Shown here: piece by piece, positions 47,970 to 56,962 of the stretch | Layout: each line of letters begins with the position of its first letter | Position numbering within the stretch: position 1 is the first letter of the stretch | NCBI RefSeq assembly: GCF_001888185.1 | Contig: NZ_CP016364.1 | Location: forward strand, 2,356,001-2,420,000 | DNA length: 64,000 nucleotides | Reading direction: 5' to 3' | Source: Phaeobacter porticola | GTDB taxonomy: Bacteria > Pseudomonadota > Alphaproteobacteria > Rhodobacterales > Rhodobacteraceae | The notes under the pieces: model-generated | What the model saw: the letters and a program-made list of their open reading frames with translations, nothing else | What the model was told of the DNA's origin: nothing | The model's database searches: none | Translations under genes and position numbers: made by a program

Positions 47970-48713
47970 CTATTTCTGTGATACCCGCTGATGCACGGCC
48001 TCAACGTCCTCAACCCGTTCTGAATAGCGGTCGACCAGATAGTCCTTGCGGCCACGGGTCAGCCAGGTGAATTTCACCAGCTCTTCCATCACGTCGACAA
48101 CGCGGCGATAGAACGGCCCGTCAGGCAGTCGCTCACCTTCGCCAAATTCCAGCCAGGCTCTGGGAATGGAGGACTGATTGGGAATGGTGATCATCCGCAT
48201 CCAGCGCCCCAGAATCCGCATCTGATTGACCGCGTTGAAGGATTGCGACCCGCCGGAAACCTGCATCACCGCCAGCGTCTTGCCCTGGGTGGTGCGAATA
48301 CCGCCCTTAAGCGACAGCGGCAGCCAATCAATCTGTGTCTTCATGATGCCGGTCATCGCACCGTGGCGTTCCGGGCTGGACCAGACCATGCCTTCGCACC
48401 AGACAGCCAGATCGCGCAGTTCGCTCACCTTAGGGTGGTCCTCGGATCCGGCGTCATCAGGCAGCGGCAGGCCGCTGGGGTCAAAAATCCGCGTCTCACA
48501 GCCCAATGCGCGCAGGATCCGCGCAGCCTCCTCGGCCGCCTTGCGTGAATAGCTCACCGACCGCAACGACCCGTAAAGGAGCAGAATGCGCGGCGGATGT
48601 TGAGGATCGTCGATTGCCGCGAGGCTGATAACGTCGATCTGTGGCAGTGACACAGCAATAAGGGCCGGCATCTCGTCAGTCCCGCCCCCTGTTGATCCAA
48701 ATGAACCAGTCAT
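47970..48713 (-). CDS. arsH: ArsH-type NADPH-dependent FMN reductase
   Basis: Flavoprotein of 247 residues matching ArsH closely: [25 protein letters not shown] with the FMN phosphate loop GSLRSVS near residue 48, then [49 protein letters not shown] and a C-terminal [10 protein letters not shown]. ArsH oxidises trivalent organoarsenicals or reduces quinones and metals. No arsR, arsB or arsC is near. Instead an unknown HTH-like gene ends seven bases before it on the same strand and is probably co-transcribed. Confidence 0.95.
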   Translation of the reverse strand: MTGSFGSTGGGTDEMPALIAVSLPQIDVISLAAIDDPQHPPRILLLYGSLRSVSYSRKAAEEAARILRALGCETRIFDPSGLPLPDDAGSEDHPKVSELRDLAVWCEGMVWSSPERHGAMTGIMKTQIDWLPLSLKGGIRTTQGKTLAVMQVSGGSQSFNAVNQMRILGRWMRMITIPNQSSIPRAWLEFGEGERLPDGPFYRRVVDVMEELVKFTWLTRGRKDYLVDRYSERVEDVEAVHQRVSQK

Positions 48714-48720
48714 CGGTTTC

Positions 48721-49182
48721 TTAGCAACTCTCTTCTTCCAGATGCAGCTTCATGTCGAGCAACACCTGCTGTAACAAAACGGTTTCCCGCAGCAAACGCT
48801 TGGCTTCGTTGATGGTGATGATCCCATCCGCCATCGCTTCCTGATATTCGCTCATCAAGGTGGCGAAGCGCTGGCTCAGCGCAATCACGTCGGCATTGAC
48901 ACCTCCTGTCCGTGCCACAGATGCGGCACTGGCCTCACAATACGACAAGGTGATGTTCTTCAGATCCGCCAGCCCCGAAGTCACATGCGGATATGAGGCT
49001 GCGGCCTCCAGTTTGGCGACGGCATCGACCGGCATGAACCGATCGGTGTGTTCAGCATTATCGGAGTAATACCGCCCCAATGTCGCCTTGGATTTTCCTG
49101 TGATCTGGCATGCAGCCTCGATCCCCACATCCTTGACCAGCGCCTCGGTGTGTTTTTTTAGATAAGTACCTATGTCTGCCAT
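48721..49182 (-). CDS. Unknown protein with HTH-like N-terminus, upstream of arsH
   Basis: Protein of 153 residues that I do not recognise. Residues 14-45 ([29 protein letters not shown]) look like a helix-turn-helix, similar in style to phage-type regulatory proteins. The rest is helical, with a cysteine and a final [18 protein letters not shown]. It precedes arsH by seven bases on the same strand, so it may regulate arsH or act with it. No arsenic-binding cysteine pair (ELCVCDL-like) is present. A weak AGG lies before the ATG. Confidence 0.6.
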   Translation of the reverse strand: MADIGTYLKKHTEALVKDVGIEAACQITGKSKATLGRYYSDNAEHTDRFMPVDAVAKLEAAASYPHVTSGLADLKNITLSYCEASAASVARTGGVNADVIALSQRFATLMSEYQEAMADGIITINEAKRLLRETVLLQQVLLDMKLHLEEESC

Positions 49183-49579
49183 ATATTTCTACCTGCATAT
49201 GACCGCTGCCCCACTGGGGAAGAAACGCGTTAATTTCCCATTCACGACTATTAAAGGAAATGAGATGCTATTTCTATCCCTTAAGGTTTTTGGGGACTTA
49301 CAATGCTTAGCCTTGTCACTGACCTGTGCGATGCGTTGGGAGTGGAGGCGTGTTCCGTAAGTCTTCACTGGCGGGCAATTATGGTCCAGTTTGCGCCCTG
49401 CCGCCGTTGTCGTTTGGTTCGTTTCTCGGGTTGTTTCGCCTCGAACCGGCATCGGCGTGCAGGGGGCTTCATTTGTGATACACAGCAAACCTATACCACG
49501 TATGACGTCGGGTGGATTCCCTACGCGACACTGCGAAAAAACCATTTCCTCCGCCGCCTGCTGCGGCTACATCAGCCCC
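49183..49579. other. Intergenic region before tdk
   Basis: 397 bases between divergent genes. A short inverted repeat CCCCA (49209-49213) / TGGGG (49215-49219) is near the left end. A 31-codon frame at 49265 has a good ribosome site (AAAGGA) but no recognisable product. I see no terminator or promoter pair that I can defend. Confidence 0.4.
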
Positions 49580-50179
49580 ATGGCTAAGCTTTACTTTCAT
49601 TATTCGACTATGAACGCCGGCAAATCGACGGTGCTTTTGCAAGCCTCGCATAACTACCGCGAGAACGACATGGACACCTATCTTCTGACGGCAGCGCTAG
49701 ATGATCGCGCGGGTCAGGGTCGGATCGCCTCACGGATCGGCATCGGTGCCGAGGCAGACATGTTCGGCCCAAGCGAAGATCTCTTTGCCAAGGTCTCTGC
49801 GCGACTAGACAAAGGCGACGTTGCCAGCATCTTTGTGGATGAGGCGCAGTTCCTGTCTCCCGATCAGGTCTGGCAACTGGCGCGGGTCGTCGATGATCTG
49901 CGAGTGCCGGTTCTCTGCTACGGACTGCGGGTAGATTTTCAGGGCAAACTGTTTCCCGGCTCTGCCACATTGCTGGCGTTGGCCGATGAAATGCGCGAAG
50001 TGCGGACCATCTGCCACTGCGGAAAAAAGGCAACCATGGTGATCCGTCAGGATGAAAGCGGACAGACCATCAAAGAGGGCGCACAGGTGCAGATCGGCGG
50101 CAATGAAACCTATCTGTCCCTCTGCCGTCGCCATTGGCGCAAAGCCATGGGCGATGTGCCTACCGACCCGTCGTCCTGA
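49580..50179 (+). CDS. tdk: Thymidine kinase
   Basis: Type II (TK1-like) kinase of 199 residues that phosphorylates thymidine for salvage. The P-loop is FHYSTMNAGKST near residue 7, the DEAQFLS strand near 90, the lasso/substrate region YGLRVDFQGKLFPGSATLLALAD near 112-135, and a zinc ribbon with CHCGKKA near 147 and CRRH near 180. The start at 49580 is set by the domain; no ribosome site is visible before it. Monocistronic. Confidence 0.95.
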   Translation: MAKLYFHYSTMNAGKSTVLLQASHNYRENDMDTYLLTAALDDRAGQGRIASRIGIGAEADMFGPSEDLFAKVSARLDKGDVASIFVDEAQFLSPDQVWQLARVVDDLRVPVLCYGLRVDFQGKLFPGSATLLALADEMREVRTICHCGKKATMVIRQDESGQTIKEGAQVQIGGNETYLSLCRRHWRKAMGDVPTDPSS

Positions 50180-50258
50180 TCCGGGCATGGTGTTCTCCGC
50201 ACCCGTTTCAAGGTCACGACAGGACAGGCCATGACCCATCTGTCGTAGTACGAACCGT

Positions 50259-51215
50259 TCAAACCGGCGAAATCAGTGGTTTCCCAGCTAGGAAGGCGGT
50301 CACATTGTCCAGCGCGAGATGGCCCATATTGCTGCGCACTTCCTCTGTCGCGGTGCCAAGATGCGGCAACAGTGTGACCTGCTCCATATGTCGCAGGGCG
50401 TCGGGCACTTTGGGTTCGCATTCATAGACATCAAGGCCCGCGCCTGCGATTTCACGCTTCTCAAGTGCCGCAATCAATGCCGCCTCGTCCACGACTTCCC
50501 CACGGGCAATATTGATCAGCAGTGCACTCGGGCGCATTGCAGCCAGCACATCCCGATTGATCAGGTGCCGGGTGTCCGCACCGCCGGGTACTGCCAGGAC
50601 CAGCACATCAACCGCGGCAGCAAGCGCTGTCAGGCTCTGGGCACGTTGCACTGGAAAGCCCGGCGATTTGTCGCCGCGCGCTAGGTAACTGACTGACATG
50701 CCAAACCCATAATGACAGCGCCGCGCAATGGCCGCGCCGATACGGCCAAACCCCACAACACCCACATGTTTGCCGGTCAGATGCATTCCCAGCATCTGCG
50801 TCGGATGCCAGCCCTGCCAGGCCCCTGAGCGCACCAGGCGCTCTCCTTCGCCGGCGCGACGGGCGGTCATCAGCATCAGTGTCAGCGCGATATCTGCCGT
50901 CGCATCCGTCACAGCACCAGGAGTATTGCTGACAGCAAGCCCTGCGGACCGGGCGACCGCCACGTCGATATGGTTGAAGCCAACACCAAAATTGGCCAGC
51001 AGTTTGCATCGGGGTGCTGTCACGCTGACAAAGGTTGCCGCATCAAACTGGTCGCCAAGCGTCGGCACAACGACATCAAACTCTGCCAGTGCCCGGTGGC
51101 GTTCCTCTGCGGTCAGCGGCGAGGTGTCATCGCGGATTTCCACGTCGAACTCAGCGCGCGCGCGGCTCTCCACCTCTGCCGTCATAGGGCGGGTGATCCA
51201 GAGCTTCCCGCTCAA
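50259..51215 (-). CDS. D-2-hydroxyacid dehydrogenase
   Basis: NAD(P)-dependent dehydrogenase of 318 residues, probably a glyoxylate/hydroxypyruvate reductase type. The nucleotide loop is VGVVGFGRIGAAIARR near residue 150; the catalytic Arg is in INIARGEVVDE, Glu in DVYECEPKVP and His in LLPHLGTAT. The substrate loop is NFGVGFNHIDV. Its ATG overlaps the csaA stop by four bases, placing it last in the ybjN-proC-csaA unit. The precise substrate is uncertain. Confidence 0.9.
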   Translation of the reverse strand: MSGKLWITRPMTAEVESRARAEFDVEIRDDTSPLTAEERHRALAEFDVVVPTLGDQFDAATFVSVTAPRCKLLANFGVGFNHIDVAVARSAGLAVSNTPGAVTDATADIALTLMLMTARRAGEGERLVRSGAWQGWHPTQMLGMHLTGKHVGVVGFGRIGAAIARRCHYGFGMSVSYLARGDKSPGFPVQRAQSLTALAAAVDVLVLAVPGGADTRHLINRDVLAAMRPSALLINIARGEVVDEAALIAALEKREIAGAGLDVYECEPKVPDALRHMEQVTLLPHLGTATEEVRSNMGHLALDNVTAFLAGKPLISPV

Positions 51216-51550
51216 TGCATCCGCCCCCCAAGTGGCACGGCACCGTCCGGACCGATCAATACGATCTCGCCGCTATCATCCGGCAGACCAAGGACCAGGA
51301 CCTCGGACATGAACTTGCCAATCTGGCGAGGTGGAAAATTCACCACCGCCATCACCTGTTTGCCGATCAAGCGTTCGGGGATGTAATGCGCCGTCACTTG
51401 AGCCGATGTTTTCTTGATGCCAATTTCATCGCCGAAATCCACCCACATCTTGATCGCAGGTTTGCGGGCTTCGGGATAATCCTCAGCACGCACGACTTCG
51501 CCCACGCGCACATCGACTTTCAGAAAATCATCAAAACTGATGTCAGCCAC
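51212..51550 (-). CDS. csaA: tRNA-binding protein CsaA
   Basis: OB-fold tRNA-binding/chaperone-like protein of 112 residues, the normal CsaA size. Landmarks: FLKVDVRVGEVVRAEDYPEARKPAIKMWVDFG, SAQVTAHYIPERLIGKQVMAVVNFPPRQIG and SEVLVLGLPDD. The GTG at 51550 is the best start because AAGGA lies eight bases before it and the product then has family length; an upstream frame adds residues that overlap proC. Overlaps the proC end by eight bases and the dehydrogenase start by four. Confidence 0.93.
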   Translation of the reverse strand: MADISFDDFLKVDVRVGEVVRAEDYPEARKPAIKMWVDFGDEIGIKKTSAQVTAHYIPERLIGKQVMAVVNFPPRQIGKFMSEVLVLGLPDDSGEIVLIGPDGAVPLGGRMH

Positions 51551-52370
51551 GAGAGAGTTCCTTTGATCTATTGGTTGCCGCTGCAACAGCGCGGCGCATC
51601 AACGCAGGGAAACCCTCTGCCTCATCCATCAGGACTTCAAGCGCGGCCTGAGTGGTGCCGTTCGGGCTGGTAACATTAACACGCAACTGCGACGGCGTTT
51701 CCTCTGCTTCCTCGGCCAGCGCGCCGGCACCTGCAACGGTGGCCTTGGCCAGCTGCATAGCCAGATCAGCGGGCAGACCTTCGGCTTCTCCGGCGGCAGC
51801 CAGTGCCTCTATCAAGTGAAAAACATATGCGGGGCCGGACCCGCTAACACCCGTCACGGCATCCATCTGCGCCTCGCGTTCCAGACGCACAGTCTGGCCG
51901 ATGGCCTGCAACAGCGCGTCGGCCCGTGTCACATGCGCATCTGACGCGATCCGATTACCAATGATTGCGGTGATCCCACGCCCCACGGCGGCAGGTGTGT
52001 TGGGCATTGCGCGTATGATCGGCGTCTTTGCTCCCAAAAGCGTCTCGTAGGTTGCGATTGACGTGCCAGCGGCAACTGAGATGAACAGCGTCTCCCCATT
52101 GCCAAGACGCTGCAATTGCGGCAGTGCCTCGCCCATCATTTGCGGTTTTACCGCGATCAGGACAATACCCGGCGCCTCACCTGGTGTTTCCGGCAGCGGA
52201 ACGTTGATCTTTACACCAGTCTGGCGCACCCAATCGGATGGGTTCGGGTCAATGACCCAGACTAAACCGGGCGGCACGCCCTGATCCAGCCAACCAGCCA
52301 GCATCGCTGACCCCATCTTTCCACACCCTAGCAGCGCTATGCCGCGTGCGGCAATCTCGGATACCAGCAT
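51543..52370 (-). CDS. proC: Pyrroline-5-carboxylate reductase
   Basis: Cytoplasmic enzyme of 275 residues for the last step of proline synthesis. The nucleotide loop is IALLGCGKMGSAMLAGW, followed by LIAVKPQMM, IRAMPNTPAAVGRG near 125, the signature GVSGSGPAYVFHLIEAL near 170 and VTSPNGTTQAALEVL near 235. It follows the YbjN gene by 42 bases and overlaps csaA, so it lies mid-operon. Confidence 0.96.
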   Translation of the reverse strand: MLVSEIAARGIALLGCGKMGSAMLAGWLDQGVPPGLVWVIDPNPSDWVRQTGVKINVPLPETPGEAPGIVLIAVKPQMMGEALPQLQRLGNGETLFISVAAGTSIATYETLLGAKTPIIRAMPNTPAAVGRGITAIIGNRIASDAHVTRADALLQAIGQTVRLEREAQMDAVTGVSGSGPAYVFHLIEALAAAGEAEGLPADLAMQLAKATVAGAGALAEEAEETPSQLRVNVTSPNGTTQAALEVLMDEAEGFPALMRRAVAAATNRSKELSRG

Positions 52371-52412
52371 CCCTCTCCCCTACCCTGAATGAAATCGGTT
52401 CGGGGAGAAGGT

Positions 52413-52913
52413 TTACGCGCGCCCGTAGGCCTCTGCAATGGCGACCTGAAGCGCATCACGCGGGGATTGCCCGCCCCACACCATCAACTGGATGGCCGGA
52501 TAGTAGCGCTCGCAATTGGCGACGGCGGAATTGATCATCGTGTCGATCTGCTCCGGGCTTGCGACCTGCCCACCGGTAAGCACCAGCCCATAGCGAAACA
52601 GCATCAGCTTGTGGTCAGGCCAGAAGGTAAAGCCACCGGCCCAGCACTGATCATTCATCTCGTTGATCAGCTCATAAAGCCGCGGCAGCTGTTCCTTTGG
52701 CGGTTCCATCTCAAAGCTGCATACCATGCGCAGAGTTTCTTCATAGCCGGACCACGCAAGTGTCAGCGAATAGGTTCGCCATTGGCCCTCAACTGCCATG
52801 GCGATCTGATCGTCGCCAATCCGGTCAAAGTCCCAATCGTGGTCCGAGGCCAGATGTTCAACGATATCGATAGGGTGAATTTCGTCTTCCAGAAAGTGTT
52901 CGGAAAGAGCCAT
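52413..52913 (-). CDS. YbjN domain protein
   Basis: Protein of 166 residues with a YbjN/type III chaperone-like fold: WRTYSLTLAWSGYEETLRMVCSFEM, YELINEMNDQCWAGGFTFWPDHKLMLFRYGLVL. YbjN-type proteins are linked to stress and motility phenotypes, mechanism unknown; the alphaproteobacterial form is usually next to proC, as here. GAGGTGG before the Met at 52913. First gene of the proC unit. Confidence 0.9.
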   Translation of the reverse strand: MALSEHFLEDEIHPIDIVEHLASDHDWDFDRIGDDQIAMAVEGQWRTYSLTLAWSGYEETLRMVCSFEMEPPKEQLPRLYELINEMNDQCWAGGFTFWPDHKLMLFRYGLVLTGGQVASPEQIDTMINSAVANCERYYPAIQLMVWGGQSPRDALQVAIAEAYGRA

Positions 52914-53276
52914 GTTGCCACCTCTCTGATCTCTAGCAAAAGAGCTGCGGGACAGCCCCAATTGCTAGCGGCCTGCTCAATAAGGAGAGGAGAGTTCCCT
53001 CATCTCCTACTAGATATGGTGGCGGCACCAAGCCAGTCTGGCAACCCTTTATTTGGGGATAACTGCAATAAGTTGTGGACGAACGGCAATGAGCCTCAAA
53101 ATATCGTGATACTGCGGCGAGCAGCGTCAGAGCCCGGCGACGGCCCACAAACATCCTTCACGGGCACGACGTGAATGCAAAACGGCCCGCTGTCCAAACA
53201 GGACAACAGGCCGTTGCATGTTGCAAAATTGATAGGTTGACCCCAGATCTTTAGCCTATCGACCTGACCGTTCCGT
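52914..53276. other. Intergenic region between ybjN and ubiK
   Basis: 363 bases, expected to hold the promoter of the ybjN operon and the ubiK terminator (53179-53215). Two words resembling DnaA boxes lie at 53054-53062 (TGGGGATAA, one mismatch) and 53074-53082 (TGTGGACGA, two mismatches). Nothing codes. Confidence 0.45.
53179..53215 (-). terminator. Terminator of ubiK
   Basis: Arms AACGGCC (53181-53187) with GGCCGTT (53209-53215) and inner TGTCC/GGACA; the reverse strand ends in TTTT. Confidence 0.75.
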
Positions 53277-53525
53277 TCACGACGTCTTGCTGGCATCCAT
53301 TGCGTCAAGCCGGGCTTTTAGGGCCTCATTCTCTTCGCGGGCCTTCTGGGCCATGGCACGTACGGCGTCAAATTCTTCGCGGGTGACAAAGTCGCGATCA
53401 GCCAGCCAGCGGTCGATCAAACCTTTCATCGCGGTCTCAGCTTCTTCTCGCGCCCCGTGGGCGACCCCCATGGCGTTGGTCATCAGCTGAGAAATATCAT
53501 CCATGATCTTGTTGCGCGTCTGCAT
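53277..53525 (-). CDS. ubiK: Ubiquinone biosynthesis accessory factor UbiK
   Basis: Protein of 82 residues of the BMFP/YqiC family, which forms coiled-coil trimers and helps UbiJ-like lipid-binding steps of ubiquinone synthesis. The pattern is RNKIMDDISQLMTNAMGVAHGAREEAETAMKGLIDRWLADRDFVTREEFD then a coiled coil to the end. The Met at 53525 has GGAG seven bases before it. It is divergent from lgt, an arrangement I believe is common in alphaproteobacteria. Confidence 0.9.
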   Translation of the reverse strand: MQTRNKIMDDISQLMTNAMGVAHGAREEAETAMKGLIDRWLADRDFVTREEFDAVRAMAQKAREENEALKARLDAMDASKTS

Positions 53526-53621
53526 TGTCTTCTCCATGTCTGCCTTGCCCCCTATATGGGCATCAACACGTACGGCGGCAAGCCGTTGACACCGCAGCCC
53601 CAGCAAAGGCATTGACGGCAT

Positions 53622-54524
53622 ATGCACGCATTCCTCATCCAGTTTCCCGATCTGTCACCCGAAATCTTTGCCATCAGTCTGTTTGGCAATCAATTCGCCC
53701 TGCGCTGGTATGCGCTGGCGTATATTGTCGGCATCATCATTGCCTGGCGTCTTGCCGTCGCCGCATTGCGCCGCGCCCCATTATGGCCTGATGCGCAACC
53801 ACCGATGAAGGCGGTGCAGGTCGAGGATCTGCTGACCTGGATCATTCTGGGTGTCATTCTGGGCGGACGGCTGGGCTATGTGATGTTCTATCAGCCCGGC
53901 TACTACCTGCAAAACCCGTCCGAGATCCTGCGGATCTGGCAGGGCGGCATGGCGTTTCATGGTGGGCTTCTGGGGGTTATCGTAGCAACTTGGATCTACG
54001 CGCTGCGCCACCAGATCCCGCGTTTGCAGATTGCCGATCTGGTCGCCCATTCGGTGCCGCCGGGGTTGCTATTGGGGCGGCTGGCCAATTTCAACAACGC
54101 CGAGTTATGGGGGCGGTCAACAGATCTGCCTTGGGGCGTGGCGTTCCCCGGTCAGGCGGCCCAATCCTGCGGCCAAGCGCTAGGAGAGCTCTGCGCGCGC
54201 CATCCTTCGCAGCTATATGAGGCGATGCTGGAGGGGGTAGCCTTGGGGGCTGTGATCCTGTGGCTGGTCTATAGGCGCGGAGCATTGCGCCACCCCGGAC
54301 GTGTCACCGGCGTATTCCTGGCAGGCTATGGCGTCGCGCGTTTCCTGGTGGAGTTTGTCCGCCAGCCGGATGCGCAATTTGTGAGCATCGACAACCCCTT
54401 GGGGCTCGCTTGGCATATCGGTGGCTACGGCCTGACCATGGGGCAGATGCTGTCACTACCGATGTTGGCGATTGGTCTGTTTCTGGTTCTGCGCAGTCGC
54501 CGCCTGGCTGGGGTTCTGGCATGA
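53622..54524 (+). CDS. lgt: Prolipoprotein diacylglyceryl transferase
   Basis: Inner-membrane enzyme of 300 residues that moves diacylglyceryl from phosphatidylglycerol to the lipobox cysteine of prolipoproteins. Seven hydrophobic segments are seen. Landmarks: [15 protein letters not shown], the [14 protein letters not shown] segment with the conserved His, the signature [14 protein letters not shown] near residue 152, and HPSQLYEA near 205. ATGA overlap with the next gene makes lgt-midA-pgeF one unit. Confidence 0.96.
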   Translation: MHAFLIQFPDLSPEIFAISLFGNQFALRWYALAYIVGIIIAWRLAVAALRRAPLWPDAQPPMKAVQVEDLLTWIILGVILGGRLGYVMFYQPGYYLQNPSEILRIWQGGMAFHGGLLGVIVATWIYALRHQIPRLQIADLVAHSVPPGLLLGRLANFNNAELWGRSTDLPWGVAFPGQAAQSCGQALGELCARHPSQLYEAMLEGVALGAVILWLVYRRGALRHPGRVTGVFLAGYGVARFLVEFVRQPDAQFVSIDNPLGLAWHIGGYGLTMGQMLSLPMLAIGLFLVLRSRRLAGVLA

Positions 54525-55588
54525 GCATAAGCAACCACATCATCGCCCGCATCCGGGCTGAGGGGCCGATTTCTGTTGCGGATTACATGGCCGATGCGCT
54601 GCTGCATCCGACCTATGGCTACTACACCACCCGCGATCCGCTGGGGGTAAAAGGTGATTTCACCACCGCTCCGGAAATCAGCCAGATGTTTGGCGAATTG
54701 ATTGGCCTGTCGCTGGCGCAATGCTGGCTGGACCAGGGTACACCACCGACATTCACACTGGCAGAGCTAGGCCCCGGGCGCGGCACGCTAATGTCGGATA
54801 TCCTGCGCGCCACCAGACAGGTACCCGGGTTTCACGACGCGATGCAGATCTCGTTGCTGGAAGCCTCTCCCACCTTGCGCGCCAAACAGGCAGAGCTACT
54901 TAAGGATCACGCCCCGGTTTGGCACGATGACATTACAGACTTGCCCGAACACCCGCTCTATCTGGTGGCGAATGAGTTTTTTGATGCGCTCCCCGTTCGG
55001 CAATTTCTGAGGGATGGCGCAGGCTGGCGAGAGAAATCGGTCGGGCTGGAGGGTGATGTCCTGAAGTTCGGTCTTGGTCCTGCAATGCCGCAGCCTGCCC
55101 TTGCCCACCGGCTAGAGGACACCAAGGACGGTGATCTGGTCGAACTTTGCGAAACGGCGCAACCATTGATCGCGACGATTGCCCAGCGCATCGCAACCCA
55201 TGGCGGCGCGGCGCTGATCGTAGATTATGGCGATTGGCGGTCCCTTGGGGACACCTTACAGGCGCTGCGTGCCCATGCGCAAAGCGATCCGCTACAAGAT
55301 CCAGGCACCGCAGATCTGACAACCCATGTAGATTTCGAAGCCCTGGCACTGGCGGCAAAAGCCACTGGCTGCGCCTATAGTCGGCTAACCCCGCAGGGCG
55401 TGTTCCTCGAACGGCTTGGCATCACTAATCGGGCACAGACACTTGCCGCAACACTGGAAGGCGATGCACTACAATCCTTGATTGAAGCACATCGACGGTT
55501 GACGCATCCTGAGGAAATGGGAAACCTGTTCAAAGTCCTTGCGCTTTTCCCAGCGCAGATCCAACCGCCACCGGGATTGAACGCATGA
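54521..55588 (+). CDS. MidA/NDUFAF7-family SAM methyltransferase
   Basis: Protein of 355 residues of the family whose mitochondrial member methylates an arginine of complex I subunit NDUFS2. Landmarks: [43 protein letters not shown] at the start, the SAM loop [17 protein letters not shown] near 85, [12 protein letters not shown] near 155, and LIVDYGD near 240. The Met at 54521 overlaps the lgt stop; a longer frame to 54410 lies inside lgt. A bacterial role in complex I maturation is possible but untested here. Confidence 0.9.
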   Translation: MSISNHIIARIRAEGPISVADYMADALLHPTYGYYTTRDPLGVKGDFTTAPEISQMFGELIGLSLAQCWLDQGTPPTFTLAELGPGRGTLMSDILRATRQVPGFHDAMQISLLEASPTLRAKQAELLKDHAPVWHDDITDLPEHPLYLVANEFFDALPVRQFLRDGAGWREKSVGLEGDVLKFGLGPAMPQPALAHRLEDTKDGDLVELCETAQPLIATIAQRIATHGGAALIVDYGDWRSLGDTLQALRAHAQSDPLQDPGTADLTTHVDFEALALAAKATGCAYSRLTPQGVFLERLGITNRAQTLAATLEGDALQSLIEAHRRLTHPEEMGNLFKVLALFPAQIQPPPGLNA

Positions 55589-56352
55589 CGCTGGAAATTC
55601 TTACCTCTGATCTTCTCAGCCCCGTACGTCACGGTTTTTTCACCAGACGAGGCGGCGCATCTTCCGGTATTTTTGCCGGGCTGAACTGCGGGCTTGGCTC
55701 GTCTGACCAGCGCGAGGCAGTGCAAATCAACCGCGCACGTGTCGCCACGGCGATGGAGGTGCCACAGACAGCATTGGCCCGCGTCAATCAGGTACATTCC
55801 GCCGATGTATTGACCATCAGCGATCCAGACCAGGCGGATATTCAGGGGGATCTTCGCGCCGATGCCATGGTCACAAATGCCCCAGACGTGGCGCTGTCGA
55901 TCCTGACAGCAGACTGCCAGCCTGTGCTATTCAGCGACCCAGAGGCGCAGGTAATTGGTGCGGCACATGCAGGCTGGCGCGGCGCGCTCGACGGGGTCCT
56001 AGAGACAACGTTGGCGGCGATGGAATCCTTGGGTGCCAACCGTCAGAACATCTGCGCCGTTATCGGCCCTTCGATTTCGCAGCGCGCGTATGAAGTTGGA
56101 CCAGAGTTCTTTGACGATTTTATGACGCAGGACACGAAGAACGCCCGTTTCTTTGCCAATGGTGAAGGCGATCGCTATCTGTTCGACCTGCCTGCACTGG
56201 GCCTGCACAAGCTGCGCAGCGCCGGCGTGGGCAAAGCAACATGGACAGGGCATTGCACGTATTCCGACCCGGATCGGTTCTATTCCTTCCGGCGGGCGAC
56301 GCATCAGAAACAGGCTGACTATGGCCGCTTGATTTCCTGTATCCGTCTATAG
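55585..56352 (+). CDS. pgeF: Peptidoglycan editing factor PgeF
   Basis: Protein of 255 residues of the YfiH/DUF152 multicopper-like family, which hydrolyses wrongly made (serine-containing) cell-wall precursors in E. coli. Metal/active residues lie in ARVNQVHSADVL, LTADCQPVLF and GAAHAGWRGALDGVLE; CTYSDPDRFYSFRR is near the end. It overlaps the MidA gene by four bases. A small hairpin (56412-56428) follows without a T-run. Confidence 0.93.
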   Translation: MTLEILTSDLLSPVRHGFFTRRGGASSGIFAGLNCGLGSSDQREAVQINRARVATAMEVPQTALARVNQVHSADVLTISDPDQADIQGDLRADAMVTNAPDVALSILTADCQPVLFSDPEAQVIGAAHAGWRGALDGVLETTLAAMESLGANRQNICAVIGPSISQRAYEVGPEFFDDFMTQDTKNARFFANGEGDRYLFDLPALGLHKLRSAGVGKATWTGHCTYSDPDRFYSFRRATHQKQADYGRLISCIRL

Positions 56353-56552
56353 AAATTGTATAATTCGACCTGCCAAGCTGTTTTAGTCCGGATCGGGTAG
56401 GTGCCAAACGCGCGACGCACTGCGTCGCATTAAAGCCCGCCTCCCAGTGAATTTCACAGATCGGCCACATTGGTGGCGCATTGCCACGCGACAAATGACG
56501 GGAACACGGTGCAGACAACAGGATGTTGCCCCACCCCGACAGGAGACGCCTC

Positions 56553-56705
56553 ATGAAATCGAAATCGCGCTTCATAAAATCCATTGTGGCCGCCGCCAAG
56601 ACAGAAGAGGTCCACCTGCCCTGGACCCGTGGCACCCAGCGGAAAACTGCACTCCTGATCCGCCACAACACAGCCCCGCGTCAGGTGCAGGCAAAAAGCG
56701 CCTGA
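56553..56705 (+). CDS. 50-residue basic small protein
   Basis: A short frame with a strong ribosome site (AGGAG six bases before the ATG). The product starts MKSKSRFIKSIVAAAKTEE and contains a central LPWTRGTQRK; it is strongly basic with no membrane segment. I recall very similar short proteins (MKxKSRFxKSV..TAK...PWxRG.RR) annotated as hypothetical in other roseobacters, which would make it a conserved family of unknown role. It lies 257 bases before the Hint-domain gene. Confidence 0.7.
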   Translation: MKSKSRFIKSIVAAAKTEEVHLPWTRGTQRKTALLIRHNTAPRQVQAKSA

Positions 56706-56821
56706 TATATATCCGCACCCCCGGGCAACCTGCGGACCATTAGGGACCTGTCTGACATCATCCACCAATGTTGCGGCTTGATGGGGGGCCTCTGCCCAGG
56801 ACCACACCCCGCCCGAATGCC

Positions 56822-56837
56822 CCCTGTGGCCACAGGG
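56822..56837. promoter_or_regulatory. Perfect 16-base palindrome upstream of the Hint gene
   Basis: CCCTGTGGCCACAGGG is fully self-complementary. It is about 125 bases before the Hint-domain gene and 117 after the miniprotein stop. It could be an operator or an RNA hairpin at the end of the miniprotein transcript; there is no T-run. Confidence 0.45.
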
Positions 56838-56962
56838 CCCTGACACCGTGCGTCGTACGGCGGCAGAGCCTAACAGGGAACCAATCCGCTCCGGCGCGCT
56901 TTCTGCTCATCGCGTTGTTTGGGGCTTTGTGACAGTACAGTTATGAAAGAGGCAAGGTAGCC

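Noticed and set aside
49265-49360. 31-codon frame with a good ribosome site before tdk
   Set aside because: No family, mixed composition, and no link to a neighbour. It could be a leader peptide but nothing supports that.
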